This document shows, piece after piece, positions 9,700-21,017 of a DNA stretch of 64,000 nucleotides. The DNA is taken from positions 47,813,701 to 47,877,700 of the forward strand of contig OZ034969.1 of NCBI GenBank assembly GCA_964030785.1, in the 5' to 3' direction. The first letter of the stretch is position 1. Each line of letters begins with the position of its first letter. The notes under the pieces were generated by a model, which saw only the letters and a program-made list of their open reading frames with translations, was not told the origin of the DNA and did no database searches. The stretch is from Siderastrea siderea. Taxonomy: Eukaryota > Cnidaria > Anthozoa > Scleractinia > Rhizangiidae. The translations under genes and the position numbers were made by a program.

Positions 9700-10660
9700 G
9701 TCCGTCTAAGGATAAATGTTTAGAAACGGACAGATTATCATTCAGTTTTTAATAAATAAAATACAGATTTAATTGCTAAAAGAAATCATTAACTTTTCAA
9801 TATTTACAGTAACACAGTGCTAGTAAGAGAAGGATTCTTAAATATGTTATAAATTTGTGCTATAATTGTAATATACATTACAATTGAAGTAAAATGAAAA
9901 TTGGCTTCTAACATAAACAACACAGTTCATTGGTGAAGCGGCAAACTGAACAATTCTGTAATGCTACTTAAAACGGTATTCCTCTGAAACATTCTCACTA
10001 ATTGCACGTAAGCTTGTTTACACAGTGGAACTAGAGACACTAGACACATTGGACAGAGAAAAATATTTTCACTAACGAATGTTGCATCAATTTTCAAATT
10101 GCATGTTAATACTACAGACAGGTTTTCAATTATACTCCCTAACTGTATATTGGAAAAAAATATTAAAAAAGCAAAAAATGATTCCGGCATACCTCATGAC
10201 AGACAACTCTTTCAATAACATTACCCCGCTTAAACACGGTTTGCAGATCCAAAGGTTACGAAATCACTGGAGTACACTGTAGGCTATTGACTCTTTTCTG
10301 TTACTTTTGAGGCGATTAAAACTTCGATTGTGTTTAGTTGAGAAACTCTCATTCGTTTATATTACTGAGGGTAAATTGTAACTCTTAAAAAGTCCACATT
10401 TCCACTTGAACTGTTGAATCGAACTGCTGTTGCTCCACGGTCCCACTGCAGTTGCTCATAACTTCGATTTCATCGGTTCATTTTGATCCAAAAATCCAAG
10501 GCTCAAAACATTTCTAGGCACATAAACTAACCTTAAAGCTATAATTATCCAATTCTGTTTCAATCTGAAAGACGCATTTTCATCCTCAAACCATACACAG
10601 ATGCTTGCTACGCAACTGTCACAACCGTCACTTCAAAATGGCATTTGGCGAATGAAAAAC
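9700..10660. other. AT-rich non-coding stretch
   Basis: No domain, exon with good splice signals or RNA gene was recognised. Short frames around 9927-10282 have no coding character. If the HEPN gene model is right, this is intronic. Confidence 0.5.
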
Positions 10661-10663
10661 CGA

Positions 10664-12330
10664 GGTGTCTAGCCATCGTGACGTCACATATAAATCTGCC
10701 CCGGAAATTCAAAGGAAAGTTAACAAATGGCTTCCTCGCAAATGTTTACAGTCCAGTTTCTCAAAAAGAACAGATCAAAACAATAAAAGAACGAAAGGTA
10801 TGCTGCATGCTATAACATAAAAAGTATTCTTAATGCAAATTGGTCCTCAAAACAAAATAACCAATTGGCGATAAGACTCAAAAGATTTCATGGACGCTTT
10901 GGTCGATCGATTGAAATCGTGATCAAGATCACCTTTCAGAAGCTGTATCTCACAAACCCTAAGGTATGTCGCTTGGAGACAAAAACATAACTTTTATATG
11001 TATAAACTCTTTCCAATTTTAGGAAAACAAAATTGCGTAACAATTTCATTAAAATGATCAGTGGCTTTAAACATCATTAAAATGTGGAGAAGAATACTCC
11101 AATACAAAGAAACGTTTACTGTGGATTCATCTGCTTGGTTCGAAGTTAATAATGGACCACAGTAATTCCTTACTTTGCTAAACTATCTTGTAAAAAACGA
11201 CAAAAATGACAACATTTGCCGGAGGCGAGGCAAAACAGCTGACACGCCGGCTTTCCGGCCAAATTTCTGCTGATCTCTTATCGAATAATTATAAAAAACC
11301 ACAGTTTATCTAAAACGCCAACTTTCTCAGGTTACTGATGTTAAGGGTTAACAAGGCTCTCTCTTTACTAGAATGGTCCTCAGTTTGACTGTTTTAAAAG
11401 TAATTAATCTTTGAAAATCAAATGACAAGACCAGTTCAATTTATTTGCGAAACGGTCATCGTCAGTTGTAGCTAGTTGTGGATCAAGTGGGCGGTCAAAC
11501 TCTTTCTAAAACATTATGCAACCTGGACAGCAACTGAATATAGAGGAAACTGGAGGTATTGAGAATAAATCACTGAATCACTGATCCAAATGGTACTCAA
11601 ATATATCTATTAGTTTTCATAAAAAAGTACAGAACCAGATCAGCGAAGACGTGTTTCCTCAGGCGCCCGCATAATTTGCGAGCTGATTCAGATTTTTATG
11701 TTGTTCTGCAAAAGTGTAGTTTACACGGGTTAAATGAGGTGGCAAAAATTTACTAAGTTCGATTACTCTTTCCCTAGCAATTAAATATCACTATTCTTTC
11801 CTTATACAGAAGATGGAAGCAAATACTGTAAGAAAAGTTAACTTTTAAGTGCTAAACATACCCTTCTAGGTTCGCCTTCTATTTTACTCAGCTAAACAAA
11901 CGGACTGATCATTTTTTTGGCAAATACTATACCACTTGTTTCAACTTGGGTACTTTTGTTAAACTATAGGCTAGTCCGTAGCCAAGTTTCAAGTTTCCCT
12001 GTGGTATATAACTGAAATAACACACTTTTTGGGACGCGGACAATAACAATTTTCCCGCATGATTCTTCGATCGCAGAGAGTAAACATGACTCTTAAAACA
12101 TTATTTAAGTGTCATTTTAACGTTAAGACAAAGAGCCACTTACCTATATCGAAAAAAGGGATGACTAAAATTCCATTACCCAAGAAAACTAGCTTAGCTG
12201 AAAGCTTAATAGCACAAAAAATACGTTTGTAGCCCGAACTCTAACATAGTGTCCAGCGCCTTTTTCGAAGACACGGCAAACTCGCGCGCTTTTCACGTGG
12301 TGACGTCACGATGGCCAGACACCTCGAACC
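10664..12330. mobile_element. Candidate TIR element ending in CGAGGTGTCT ... AGACACCTCG
   Basis: A 27-bp inverted pair brackets about 1.67 kb. The left end runs from CGAGGTGTCT through TGACGTCAC, and the right end is its complement with one mismatch. The only shared flanking bases are AAC, so a target duplication is not convincing. The interior has no recognised coding sequence. The arms contain the CRE-like octamer TGACGTCA, so a pair of regulatory sites by chance is an alternative. Confidence 0.5.
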
Positions 12331-12860
12331 AGCCGAGCGGCGAGTTCATCACTCCTTCCTGGATGATACAGAGGCCACATGACTCAAGTGACAACTGCTG
12401 ACCACTGAATGCAGGCACTTTGTTTTGGGCGCTCGGATATCACATTTAATTGTTGAATTAAATGGTTATGCTCATGATTAAAATATAATATACAACTATT
12501 TTGCTACTCGGAGTGACTGTAGAGGTAAGGTTAGGTATGTATTTTACTATTTATTAATTTATACTGCTAGCTGACAGAATCCCATTCAAGCAGTCAGTTA
12601 TTTCCCAAATTGGACAGCTTGTAGTTCTGTGCAAAATATAATTAATTGATACAGTAATTTAAAAAATCCTCTGACTGCCAAAAAAGTCACTCGGTCTCCC
12701 GATCTTGCCAGTTTGACTGTCCTCAGAAGTCACTGATAGGCAGCTGTACCGTCAATATATGTCATCGCACATGAAAGATACACTGTTGTCATTTTGAATA
12801 AGTGGGGATAACTCACTCTTTTATTTTCAAACTATTATGTGTCACACAATGAAATTCAGT
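12331..12860. other. Non-coding stretch
   Basis: No gene or clear repeat is seen between the TIR candidate and the CCATGG array. It is AT-rich. Confidence 0.4.
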
Positions 12861-12867
12861 AAGCTTC

Positions 12868-13050
12868 CATGGAACGCCATCAATATTCCATGAGATTTCA
12901 ATGGACTCCATGGGTTTCCATGGAGAATCCATGGAACTCCACGAAAGTCCTTGTGGTTTCCTTGGAACCCCATGGAACTCCATGGAGCTTCCATGAAACT
13001 CCATGGAATTTCATGGAGCTTCCATGGAGCTCCAGGCGGTGTGCGTCACG
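12868..13050 (+). repeat. CCATGGAATTCC-type array, copy 2, ending GGCGGTGTGCGTCACG
   Basis: Degenerate CCATGGAATTCC/CCATGGAGCTTCC units end in GGAGCTCCAGGCGGTG and then TGCGTCACG at 13050. The same terminal block occurs inverted at 16738-16765. Similarity stops exactly after GTGCGTCACG in both places, marking the end of a repeat element. Confidence 0.85.
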
Positions 13051-13475
13051 AGATTTGACCAATCAGAACGCGTCATTTGTGTAGGCATTTTTGCGCTCGG
13101 AAAGAGCCGCTTCGAGAAGTGTATGAGGTGAAATTTTCGTTGTTTTCGACGCTTGTGATTTTGTTCTCGGAATTATACCTCATCCTAAAGTTTTTGGAAT
13201 ACCATATCTTAGTTCTGGTCAGGTTATCGTTGAAAGTAAATGTTTTAGTCGCGTTAATGAGAAGTTCAAAGTGGGCAGCTAGTTGAAAGCCGCCATGTCG
13301 ATTTCACTGTTAATGTCACAGTTCTTCTTGGACTCGAAGCTGCTTACTGTTGACGGTATTTGCCCATTATCTTGGCCAGTTAGGTAGTATAACTTTTCTT
13401 CTTTTGAAATTTCGGGGTCTACCCGGGTCTACCCGTTATAGGTTCTCCGTTACAAGCCGTTGAAAGTATCGTAGA
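13051..13475 (+). promoter_or_regulatory. Possible promoter/5' UTR of the 13476 exon
   Basis: The stretch directly after the repeat is richer in CpG than its surroundings and has a CCAAT motif (GACCAATCAGA at 13057-13067), followed by an exon opening with ATG at 13476. No TATA box is evident. Inference only. Confidence 0.25.
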
Positions 13476-13707
13476 ATGAAGAAATCATGTAAACCAAGTA
13501 GCAGATCTCCCGGGAAACCGGCTGAGAAAGTAGACCGAGATGAAAGCCGACACGAAGGGAATAACATCAAACTTCGAAAGGTTCTGCTCAAATTTGAACC
13601 AGAAGAGGGGAAAAGGTCAATTTCTATAATGCCTCGGGCATTTCAGCATTTTATCTCCCTTGTTTGTATTTATGAGGTCCAAGCAGGTTACACGGGTGCT
13701 GTACAAA
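13476..13707 (+). CDS. Putative first coding exon, unknown basic protein
   Basis: ATG at 13476 opens a basic, Lys/Ser/Arg-rich stretch (MKKSCKPSSRSPGKPAEK), then an amphipathic segment with FEPEEGKRSISIM. A good donor, CAAA|GTGAGC, ends the exon at 13707 after 77 codons plus one base. The frame runs on into the intron to 13814, where composition turns T-rich. I do not recognise the protein and could not place exon 2 with confidence; a weak candidate is 14175-14325 (LGIKGRQTHGIGDHF). Confidence 0.4.
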
Positions 13708-14755
13708 GTGAGCTTATCATTATAATACAAGTTTTTTTTAAGTCGTCAGTGAAGCTGTTTCATATTTTTTTTTTGTCACAAGACATAAACAGTGATTTTA
13801 TTTGTATATTCTGATAATAAAATGGTGAGCAAAACAACTTGTACAAGCAATAGTTGGTACTGTTTTGTCACTGTTTTGTGTGTAATCTTATTATTTTCTG
13901 ACAGTCAGCTCTACAACAACTGTGCACGTCTCTGCCACCAGTGGAATAGATTATGTATGAACTTTATTTCAGTGCTTAAGAATTTCGAGGCTAATTTTGA
14001 TTTCCAATAGCTTATCAGCTTAAGATAATGGATATGTTCGGGTGTCTGTGCTGTGTTACTGGGTATCCAAAAATATGTAATATTGTGTACACATTTTGAA
14101 AACGGAGTTCTCTTTTGCTCCATCAGTGGCAATTTAAAAATGTCAGCATAGGCAGGAGTTAGTGGTATATAAGCAGACTGACAGAAGGTGTTTGCTAAGT
14201 TTTAACCTTGGAATTAAAGGAAGACAAACACATGGAATTGGGGATCACTTTAGAACCCAAGCACAGATCTTCATCTCACAGTGTAGTAAGGCACCCAAAT
14301 TCATGCATGAGTTACTTGAAAAAAAGGTGTGTTCACATATAAAAGTGCCCAGTGAAAATAGTAATCAGTGCAAAAAGCAATAGGTATCCTGTGTGCATGT
14401 CTCGTTTGGTTGTCTTCTACTACTCTGGTCTTTGATTTAGGAGTTTGAAGGTTTTCTTCTTTTTTTTTTCTTTTGCCATAGTGCTGCTACTGCGATACAC
14501 TATGTGCACCAGTCTTTTCTCACAGAGAAGATGAAATAAATATTTACTTGATATTCTTGGAAGCCTTGTATCCCAAACTACAAAGTGAAACAGTTGGAAT
14601 AAAGTTGTTTGCATTACAAGTAAACTTTAGCACTGTGCTTTAGCACAGTAAATGAACTACACCCTCTAACTGACAAACAAGACAACAGTAAAGTAACTTA
14701 CTGACTCCTGTTGGCAGTATAACAAACACCAAAGTTTAGAAGAACAGCTGCATTC
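13708..14755. other. Intronic or intergenic sequence
   Basis: T-rich sequence with no recognised domain. The minus strand at 14440-14600 has a short candidate exon between an acceptor TTTGTAG and a donor GTAAAT, too short to support alone. Confidence 0.35.
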
Positions 14756-14862
14756 AGGGGCCAATTCAATAAAACTTTTACAACTATTATTTACAAGTGT
14801 ATTGTTTTTCAAACTGTAAAACAATAGCTGCACTTGTAAAAGGTTTATTGAATTTACCCCTG
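14756..14862. mobile_element. Short palindromic MITE-like element
   Basis: A 107-bp imperfect hairpin: the left end GGGGCCAATTCAATAAAAC pairs with the right end TTTATTGAATTTACCCC. The internal block CAAGTGTATTGTTTT pairs with AAAACAATAGCTGCACTTG. It is typical of a foldback miniature transposon; no target duplication was resolved. Confidence 0.7.
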
Positions 14863-15155
14863 GTCATTATCAGGTTCTGGTTGGAGCTTTGCCCATACTG
14901 CTTATCTTTAAAATGTTCATAATTTATACAGGTCTGGGGTGGCTATCTACCTTTCAGATATGTCCAGAAACACAGGCCAGTGAGATATTTTAGAAGCAAT
15001 TATCATGATACCCATCACAAAGTGTCCTCAGGGACTAAAAGGAAATTTGAAGAGATCTGAAAGTCACAATTGAAGCTGTCACATATGAAGGGCTTTCTCA
15101 ACAATCCTTGCCTGTATTTCTGGAACCGTCAGCATTCCCTAGCTTGTGTGTGTCT
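14863..15155. other. Non-coding stretch between repeats
   Basis: I see no supported gene here. A short + frame near 15003-15055 (KVSSGTKRKFEE) could be an exon scrap but lacks clear splice sites. Confidence 0.3.
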
Positions 15156-15287
15156 TTTGTGGTATTACTGGAGTGTGGTAAAGAAAAATTCGTGGCAAAG
15201 CAAAAGCTCCTGGCTTTGCTATAAATTTCTTCTCATCAAACTTCAGCAAGAGCACTGGCTTTGCAGGCAAGGTATTCCTAGAGGCAA
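15156..15287 (-). CDS. Possible terminal exon on minus strand
   Basis: Read on the minus strand, an acceptor TTTTTGCCTCTAG precedes a frame beginning NTLPAKPVLLLKFDEKKF and running to PQKTHTS and a stop. The composition looks protein-like (balanced hydrophobic and charged residues, Pro-rich end) but no family is recognised. It could belong with the ATG exon at 16480-16647 on the same strand. Weak evidence. Confidence 0.25.
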
Positions 15288-16479
15288 AAATTATCCCTGA
15301 GCTCTGATAGTAAACACTAGATAGATAGATAGATAACATTGTTAAAAATTATTTACTATCCAGACGTGAAGGAGCAATCCACTCAAATGTTCCATACTTT
15401 TCAACTGACTTGGTACAGAAAAGACAGAGAAATACATTTTATTTTATAAAATAACTAAGATACTACATGCACTCTGAGTGGCTGAGATGTGTGTTTGCAT
15501 GCGAGTGTGTGAACACAGTTGAATAAAGCAAGGAAAAACTTTTCCTGTGTTTGGATGGCCTGATATACAGCAAACACTCAAGTGGGGGGGGGGGGGGGAT
15601 TCTCAAAAGTCTATATGCAACCCCGGCTGGGCACTCCCTGCAAACCCTCAAGGGTTTGCATAACTGTCTTGAATTCTCCCAACCATTCTTGTGTTTATAT
15701 CAGGCTATGCAAACACAGAAAAAGTTTTTCTACTATTTGCTTGAATACAATTTTTTACAGTGAAACCTGTGGACAAAGTTATTTTCACATATTTTCGGTA
15801 AAAGGAAACACCTCTCTTAAGCAGACAAGAAGGTCAATGAACAACATCGGTATCCAATTTTTTTTTTATAATCAGTGACTGTAGGAATGTAGGTTAGTAG
15901 AGGAGTATAATTACATTTATGGAAGTATGGCTCTGCCTTGGGATCAGCATCACTTAGTAGGGTTGAGAAAACTAATGTGCAGTGTTTGATTTAAGAGAAA
16001 ATAAAACATGCTTGATGAATTACAAACCTTTTGTAAAATCAAGGACAAGAGCATAAATGATCTTATTAAGACAACCAAGTTTTTATTTTTGTGTGGCCGT
16101 GAGCTTACATCAACAAACTTGGGGAATCCCTTTGAATGGCTGTTATCAGGAAAGAGTTGAATTTCCAGGACGACTACCACAAGTAATATTTTGTCTAATA
16201 CATTTTCAGTAAGTTGTTAGGCTATTTCCGTGTGTTGCTTTCTTTGCCTGAAGAAAGATCTGATTTCCATGTTTGTAAAAAATGGTAATTATAAGCGTAC
16301 GTCAGCCGGCTTTCTCACCTTGCTCGTTGTCCGCGCTCTCTAATCTTTCCCGGTAACGTAAGTCCGTGAACGATACCAGCAAACAAAGTGTTGTGGATCT
16401 CTTTTACCGCTGATCTAGTCAAAGTACCAAACAAATACGAAAAACTTTCCGAGAAACGAACGTTTCAGCTCTTATTTAC
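15288..16479. other. Mostly non-coding stretch with simple repeats
   Basis: Contains a GATA microsatellite (about 15320-15335), a G homopolymer (about 15585-15598) and a possible minus-strand exon at about 16110-16194 with donor GAT|GTAAGC. An inverted pair (GCATGCGAGTG-containing block near 15490 and GTTTGCATAAC near 15655) is weak. Confidence 0.35.
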
Positions 16480-16647
16480 AGAGTAGTCTGCACGTTTCCA
16501 CATTCGATCGACTCCGAATCGCGAAAAAACGTATTCACCTCGTCCATGTAACCAAAAAATTAACCAGTCAAAACAATCTACATTCATGTCCTCAGTTATT
16601 CTTTTCAAAACGGGAAACAGAGTCTTAATTCTCATTTTTACCGCCAT
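16480..16647 (-). CDS. Putative first coding exon on minus strand, unknown protein
   Basis: ATG at 16647 opens MAVKMRIKTLFPVLKRITED, followed by DCFDWLIFWLHGRGEYVF. A moderate donor, CTCT|GTAAAT, ends the exon after exactly 56 codons (phase 0). The ATG has ACA upstream and no competing upstream start. I do not recognise the family. The exon faces the 13476 exon, each lying just inside one of two inverted CCATGG arrays. Confidence 0.35.
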
Positions 16648-16737
16648 TGTAATAAGGTCTCTCGTGAGATGTTTACTCCATCGTGTCTAGAGTGAAATGG
16701 ACATCAGTTATATTTTTACCCATGACCCTTTGTGGGC

Positions 16738-16886
16738 CGTGACGCACACCGCCTGATGGAGCTCCATGGAATTCCATGGAGCTTCCATGGAACTCCATGT
16801 AATTCCATGGAGCTTCCATAGAATTCCATGGAATTCCATGAAACTCCATGGAATTCTATGGAATTCCATGGAGTTATTTTACACGG
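16738..16886 (-). repeat. CCATGGAATTCC array, copy 3, inverted relative to copy 2
   Basis: Reads CGTGACGCACACCGCC, then repeated CCATGGAATTCC/CCATGGAGCTTCC units, ending near TATTTTACACGGGAC. It is the reverse complement of the arrangement at 12868-13050 and also carries the CCGTGTAAAATA edge seen at 9509, so this copy shows both ends of the repeat family. Confidence 0.85.
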
Positions 16887-17264
16887 GACCCTCTTGACCT
16901 TCATCCAACACACATCCACCTCCTACTGTAACCTTCATTAAAATGGATTTATATTTGTAGGTTGTGGTCAAAACTAGGGGCTTGAGCTTTCTAGGGGGAT
17001 TTGGCAAAAGTGGCCAAAAATATTGATCCTTCCCCTCCCTTCTTTTTAGATTTATCTACATTTGAACTTTTGTCATGTTTTATTGTGGACTTAGAATGGA
17101 TTAAATCCACTGTTACAGATTGTTCTAAGATGGGAAAACCTAGGGTAGCACTGTGCAGTGTCCCTGAGAGTGCAGCTTATATTAAGGTTAACAGTTGAAA
17201 TCAAAATTGAGTCATAAGGCCTAAATACTGAAATCAGTCGGTGGGCTAAATGGAATTTAATACA
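16887..17264. other. No gene seen
   Basis: Plain AT-rich sequence. The + frame at 17001-17198 has no recognisable domain and no good splice context. Confidence 0.35.
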
Positions 17265-17537
17265 AGAAAATTTAAAAAACGTTCTCTGGTTGAAAAGATT
17301 TGGTTGGTAAGCTTTCGGCTACCAGTCTGTAGCCTTTGACGAACACTAAAATAGAAAGCGAAAACTACAAATATAAGCAATAAATGTGCGAAAAAACTAA
17401 CAAACAGTAAAAACATGCAGTAAAAAATGTGTGAAAGCTGAAAGTAAAATTTAAAAAATGATAAATAATCATAAAAGAATGGAATATTGCCTAGGCAACG
17501 GTTTTTAGCCAGAGAACGTTTTTAAATTTTTTATATG
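17265..17537. mobile_element. MITE-like element with ACGTTCTCTGG ends
   Basis: The left end TTTAAAAAACGTTCTCTGG pairs with the right end CCAGAGAACGTTTTTAAA, giving an inverted repeat of about 24 bp around 270 bp. The interior is AT-rich and non-coding. The target duplication is uncertain because the flanks are A/T-rich. Confidence 0.65.
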
Positions 17538-17659
17538 TTTCATCCTGGTTAGTCCTCCATTTTTTTTAACAAGAAGTTGTTCTTGGGTGAAAAAGCTTAA
17601 TAAGTAGCTATGCTGAGTGGTGTCCTGTACCTCACATGAAAGCTTACCATACCACCCTC

Positions 17660-18350
17660 TTTTATCCATCCTCCATTTTGTATTCATCATATTCCCATCA
17701 TTTTCCACCTTACCCACCCCCATCCTTAGGCAGACCTAGCCTGCATGGCAAGCATAAATGGGGAAGAGGTAGTTCCCCATTTTTTGTCTCACTTTCTCAC
17801 TCCCCTTACTCCCTTCCCATTTACACCTGCTAAGCAGGCTAAGGTACGCCTACAATGCCCATCACTGCACCCTATCCATACCACCCCTCCCACATCCATG
17901 ACCATCCACACCCATCACCAATCACATCTGAGTGCCAAACCTCCTCTAGCATTTATTACACTCATTTGTATCCATCATACTCCCATCATTTTCCACCTTA
18001 CCCACCCCTCATCCTTAGGCACACCTAGCCTGCATGGCAAGCATAAATGGGGAAGAGGTAGTTCCCCATTTTTGTCCCACTTTCTCACTCCCCTTACTCC
18101 CTTCCATTTACACCTGCGAAGCAGGCCAAGGTACAATGCTCCGTCACTGCATCCTATCCATACCACCCTCTCAAATTCATCACCATCCACGCTTCCTACC
18201 AATCGTACCTGTGTCTTAAACCTCTGCCATCATGCACCTCATCGATTTTTATCCTTCATATCCCCATCATTACCCATATCCTGTCACTGCACCCTATTCA
18301 TATCACCCCTCACACATCCATCACCATCCACACCCCTCACTGTGGACAAC
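17660..18350. repeat. C-rich tandem repeat, unit about 289 bp
   Basis: The block CATGGCAAGCATAAATGGGG starts at 17742 and again at 18031, an offset of 289 bp. The surrounding pyrimidine-rich sequence (CCATCCACACCC, CTCCCCTTACTCCC) repeats with it, with a partial third unit to about 18345. Open frames here (Ser/Pro/His-rich) are by-products of the repeat. Confidence 0.85.
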
Positions 18351-18536
18351 TAAATCCTAAACCCTCTCTAACATGGGGGCACCTTATAACACAGACAAAC
18401 CTCGCCCTCCTTTTAAACCTTCCCCTCCCCCATCCCATTTTGCCCCTGCCAGTCCCTCACTTCATTGTCTCTCTCCTGTTCAAGATAGCCATGTGTTTTG
18501 CTAACTTAATTAAGGCTTTTATTTTTCTTTGTGTAG

Positions 18537-18841
18537 GTAGCCAGCTGTGTATGGGACATGCTGTAGATTAGAATCTACTTTGTTTGGTTCAACAAGACAT
18601 GAAAGAACTCATCAAGAAGTACAAGAAATTTGAAGCAGATCAAGCTGCCATTCACGTTTCACTGGATCAGCAGGGGAAAGAGCAAAGGGAAATGCAGACT
18701 GCTTTTTCTTCCCTTCAAGATCAGCAAACTTCAACAAGTCTTCAACTAGAGAAACATGACGAGCAGTTTGAAGCACTGTTACAGTGGCAAGAACACCAAT
18801 TAAAAGAGAACAGAGAAATATTGGAAAAGCTAGTGATTTGA
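18537..18841 (+). pseudogene. Coiled-coil exon, possibly following the HEPN exon
   Basis: A strong acceptor (TATTTTTCTTTGTGTAG at 18520-18536) leads into a phase-1 exon that reads SQLCMGHAVD, then a TAG at 18569-18571, then NLLCLVQQDMKELIKKYKKF and a long charged heptad-like coiled coil ending EILEKLVI at the stop 18839-18841. The phase matches the donor of the HEPN exon at 9338. The order HEPN then a short linker then a coiled coil is what I recall of coral DZIP3-type HEPN proteins. The in-frame TAG argues for decay, or the exon may use the later acceptor GATTAG at 18571, which gives a clean frame in another phase. Confidence 0.5.
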
Positions 18842-18893
18842 AATTACAAGCATGATTATCCCGGAGTTGTACGACACGAAGTCCAGTTACCAA

Positions 18894-21017
18894 TTAAAGT
18901 GCACCTAACCCTAAAAATTTTTTCCCCGTCAAATAAATCCTGTTATCATTTGGAACATTTCGTCACAAAAAGTTTTTGATTTGGTTTAATCCCTGATTTT
19001 CTTTGTGCGGTTGAAGTACGGAAAATCGGCCGAAAATAGACACCATTTTGGTTCAGGGTCGAGCAATGAGGGCATGGGACTAGTCACTTTGTGACGTCAA
19101 ATCAAGAACCCGCAGTCTTGCGCTATCTCTATCGGAGCTATATTTTTCTTGAGCTCTCGAAGATGTACAGAAAACTGTCGACTGTTCGTATTGCTCCGAG
19201 ACATAGTAACCAAAGGAACGAATCACAAGACGTATCACTACAAAAATACAGCATTTTTTGATGACGAGCGACTAGAGGCGAAGAGACGAAATGAGTGGAT
19301 TTTGTAAAGCAATAGCGAGCAAAGCGGCAGCCTTCCAAGCACTCGAGACTAAGCTCGATGCATTTTAAGCAAAGATTTGTTGTCGCAGGAGAAGGTATGA
19401 ATGAATGAACAACTTTAGTATCCGATTAAACGATAGCATTTTGTGTATTTCCAATGATTCAACGGCCGATTAACCACAGAATACCCGCGATGCACGGTAC
19501 GCAGAAAATTATTACATTTGCGAATTATTCAAGTTGGCTACACGGTCAGCGCTAAATAATTACATGAAAGCGGTGCCCTAAACAGCGAAGGGTTTAAAAT
19601 CAAAGTCCGTATTTTCTAAAGGACATTGACGAGAATTATAAGCACGAAAGTTTGTTAGTATCGGTTCAACTGAGATTATCTTACCAATCATTTTTCAGCA
19701 GAACCGAACGCGCTTTCTCCACAATAACAAACCATTGCCATTATTCCTTATTCTAGTCTATGAACGTGCCTAGCTATGAGAATTTTATCTCGAGTCATAT
19801 CAAATCACTCGAGCATAACAAAACATTACTGTGCAGAGATCCCTTGTTCATATCCTCCATTGAAGTAAACGGCAAGCAGTGTCTTTCTAAATTCTTTTAT
19901 TACCATTTTTTGTGCGAAAAAAGGCCGCAAGAAGATCGAAGTGTGAGCGATGAGCGGCGAAGCCTCGAGTCGCGAGTTAAGCAAGGGCAGTTTGATTTAC
20001 ATAATTTGCACATTTCCGCTCGCGCTGGGATCGGAGGAAACTGCTCGCACGTTGATGCGAGAAAAATGATTGGTAAGATAATCTCAGTTGAACCGATACT
20101 AACAAACTCTCGTGCTTATAATTCTCGTCAATGTCCTTTAGAAAATAATTGCCTTCCTGATTCACTAGTGTTATAAATTGTTGTTATTGTTAATGCTGGT
20201 TACAGAAATAGACAAGATGTAAGTAATATCGCAGTTTCCACATTTACTTCTATGTAAAATGAATAAATGAAGAAAGGAATGCTTTATTAAAATCTCCATT
20301 TCTATAAGAGGTTCCCTCAGCTTGAATATAAATCTCAAATGCGAGAAGCGGAGAGCAGGAAAACCAAGACCAAACGTGAAGACCGAACGTGCGAAATAAA
20401 ATGTAAACGCTCACGGGCGAAGCTCAGCATTCCGGCTTCTTCGCGGCCCTCCAAGGCCAATCGTAAGTTGCTTTATTTACTGTTCCAGTTCTTAGTTTGC
20501 CTTTATTTCCTTTTTGCATTGAGCAATTCATTCTTCGTTGGTTAGCGGCTTTTTAGCAGATATGGGCAGGACGGCACTTTCTTCATCCTTTGTCGGTGTA
20601 GTGTCGACTTCGTGTTCCGCATCCATCTCGTATTCGGAGCTAAAATTCATCTACAAATCAGCAGAATCCGCGTAGCTCGTCTCAGTATCTGCTTTGGATT
20701 GCAACATTGGAATTATAGTCATACTATGACTTTGTTCGAATTAGCTAGAAGGTCAGAAGGCTTTGATCAACAAATAAAGTCAGAGAAACACAGCTAAAAA
20801 CTAAGCGGTGTGGATTCTTGGTTCTTGATCTGACGTCACAACTACGGCTCGCCCCAGGTTCCTCTTACTCGGACGTGAACCAAATTTTTCTTGAATTTAA
20901 CAGGGCACAGAAAATCGAGAATTTAACCAAATCAAAAAATTTTTGCGAAGAAATGTTCCAGATGATAACAGAATTTATTTAGCCGAAAAAAAATTTTAGG
21001 GGTTAGGTGCACTTTAA
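18894..21017. mobile_element. TTAA-targeting DNA transposon, 2.1 kb, with its TTAA duplications
   Basis: TTAA (18894-18897) is followed by AGTGCACCTAACCC, and the other end reads GGGTTAGGTGCACT then TTAA (21014-21017). Inverted similarity continues about 200 bp inward and includes CTTTGTGACGTCAAATCAAG on the left against its counterpart CTTGATCTGACGTCAC on the right. TTAA duplication points to a Kolobok- or piggyBac-type transposase. The interior has only unassigned frames, such as 19760-20176 and a possible basic exon 20339-20462 with donor ATC|GTAAGT. It is likely non-autonomous. A separate internal palindrome is listed on its own. Confidence 0.85.
19611..20149. repeat. Internal 85-bp inverted repeat with 360-bp loop
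   Basis: The block from TTTCTAAAGGACATTGACG through ATCTTACCAATCATTTTT (about 19615-19700) is repeated in reverse complement at about 20065-20148 with only about one difference. This is much better conserved than the outer transposon ends, suggesting a recent inversion-duplication or a younger nested foldback element. Confidence 0.85.

Noticed and set aside
10664..12330. Firm call of a transposon superfamily for the CGAGGTGTCT element
   Set aside because: Only 27-bp inverted ends are visible, with no convincing target duplication and no coding sequence, so I leave it as a candidate.
17745..18353. 202-residue + frame rich in Pro, His and Ser
   Set aside because: It lies entirely within the 289-bp C-rich tandem repeat and has no domain; another phase is open as well.
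19760..20176. 138-residue frame inside the 2.1-kb TTAA element as a transposase
   Set aside because: No catalytic motif or zinc-finger pattern is visible, and part of it is the inner inverted repeat, so coding function is unlikely.
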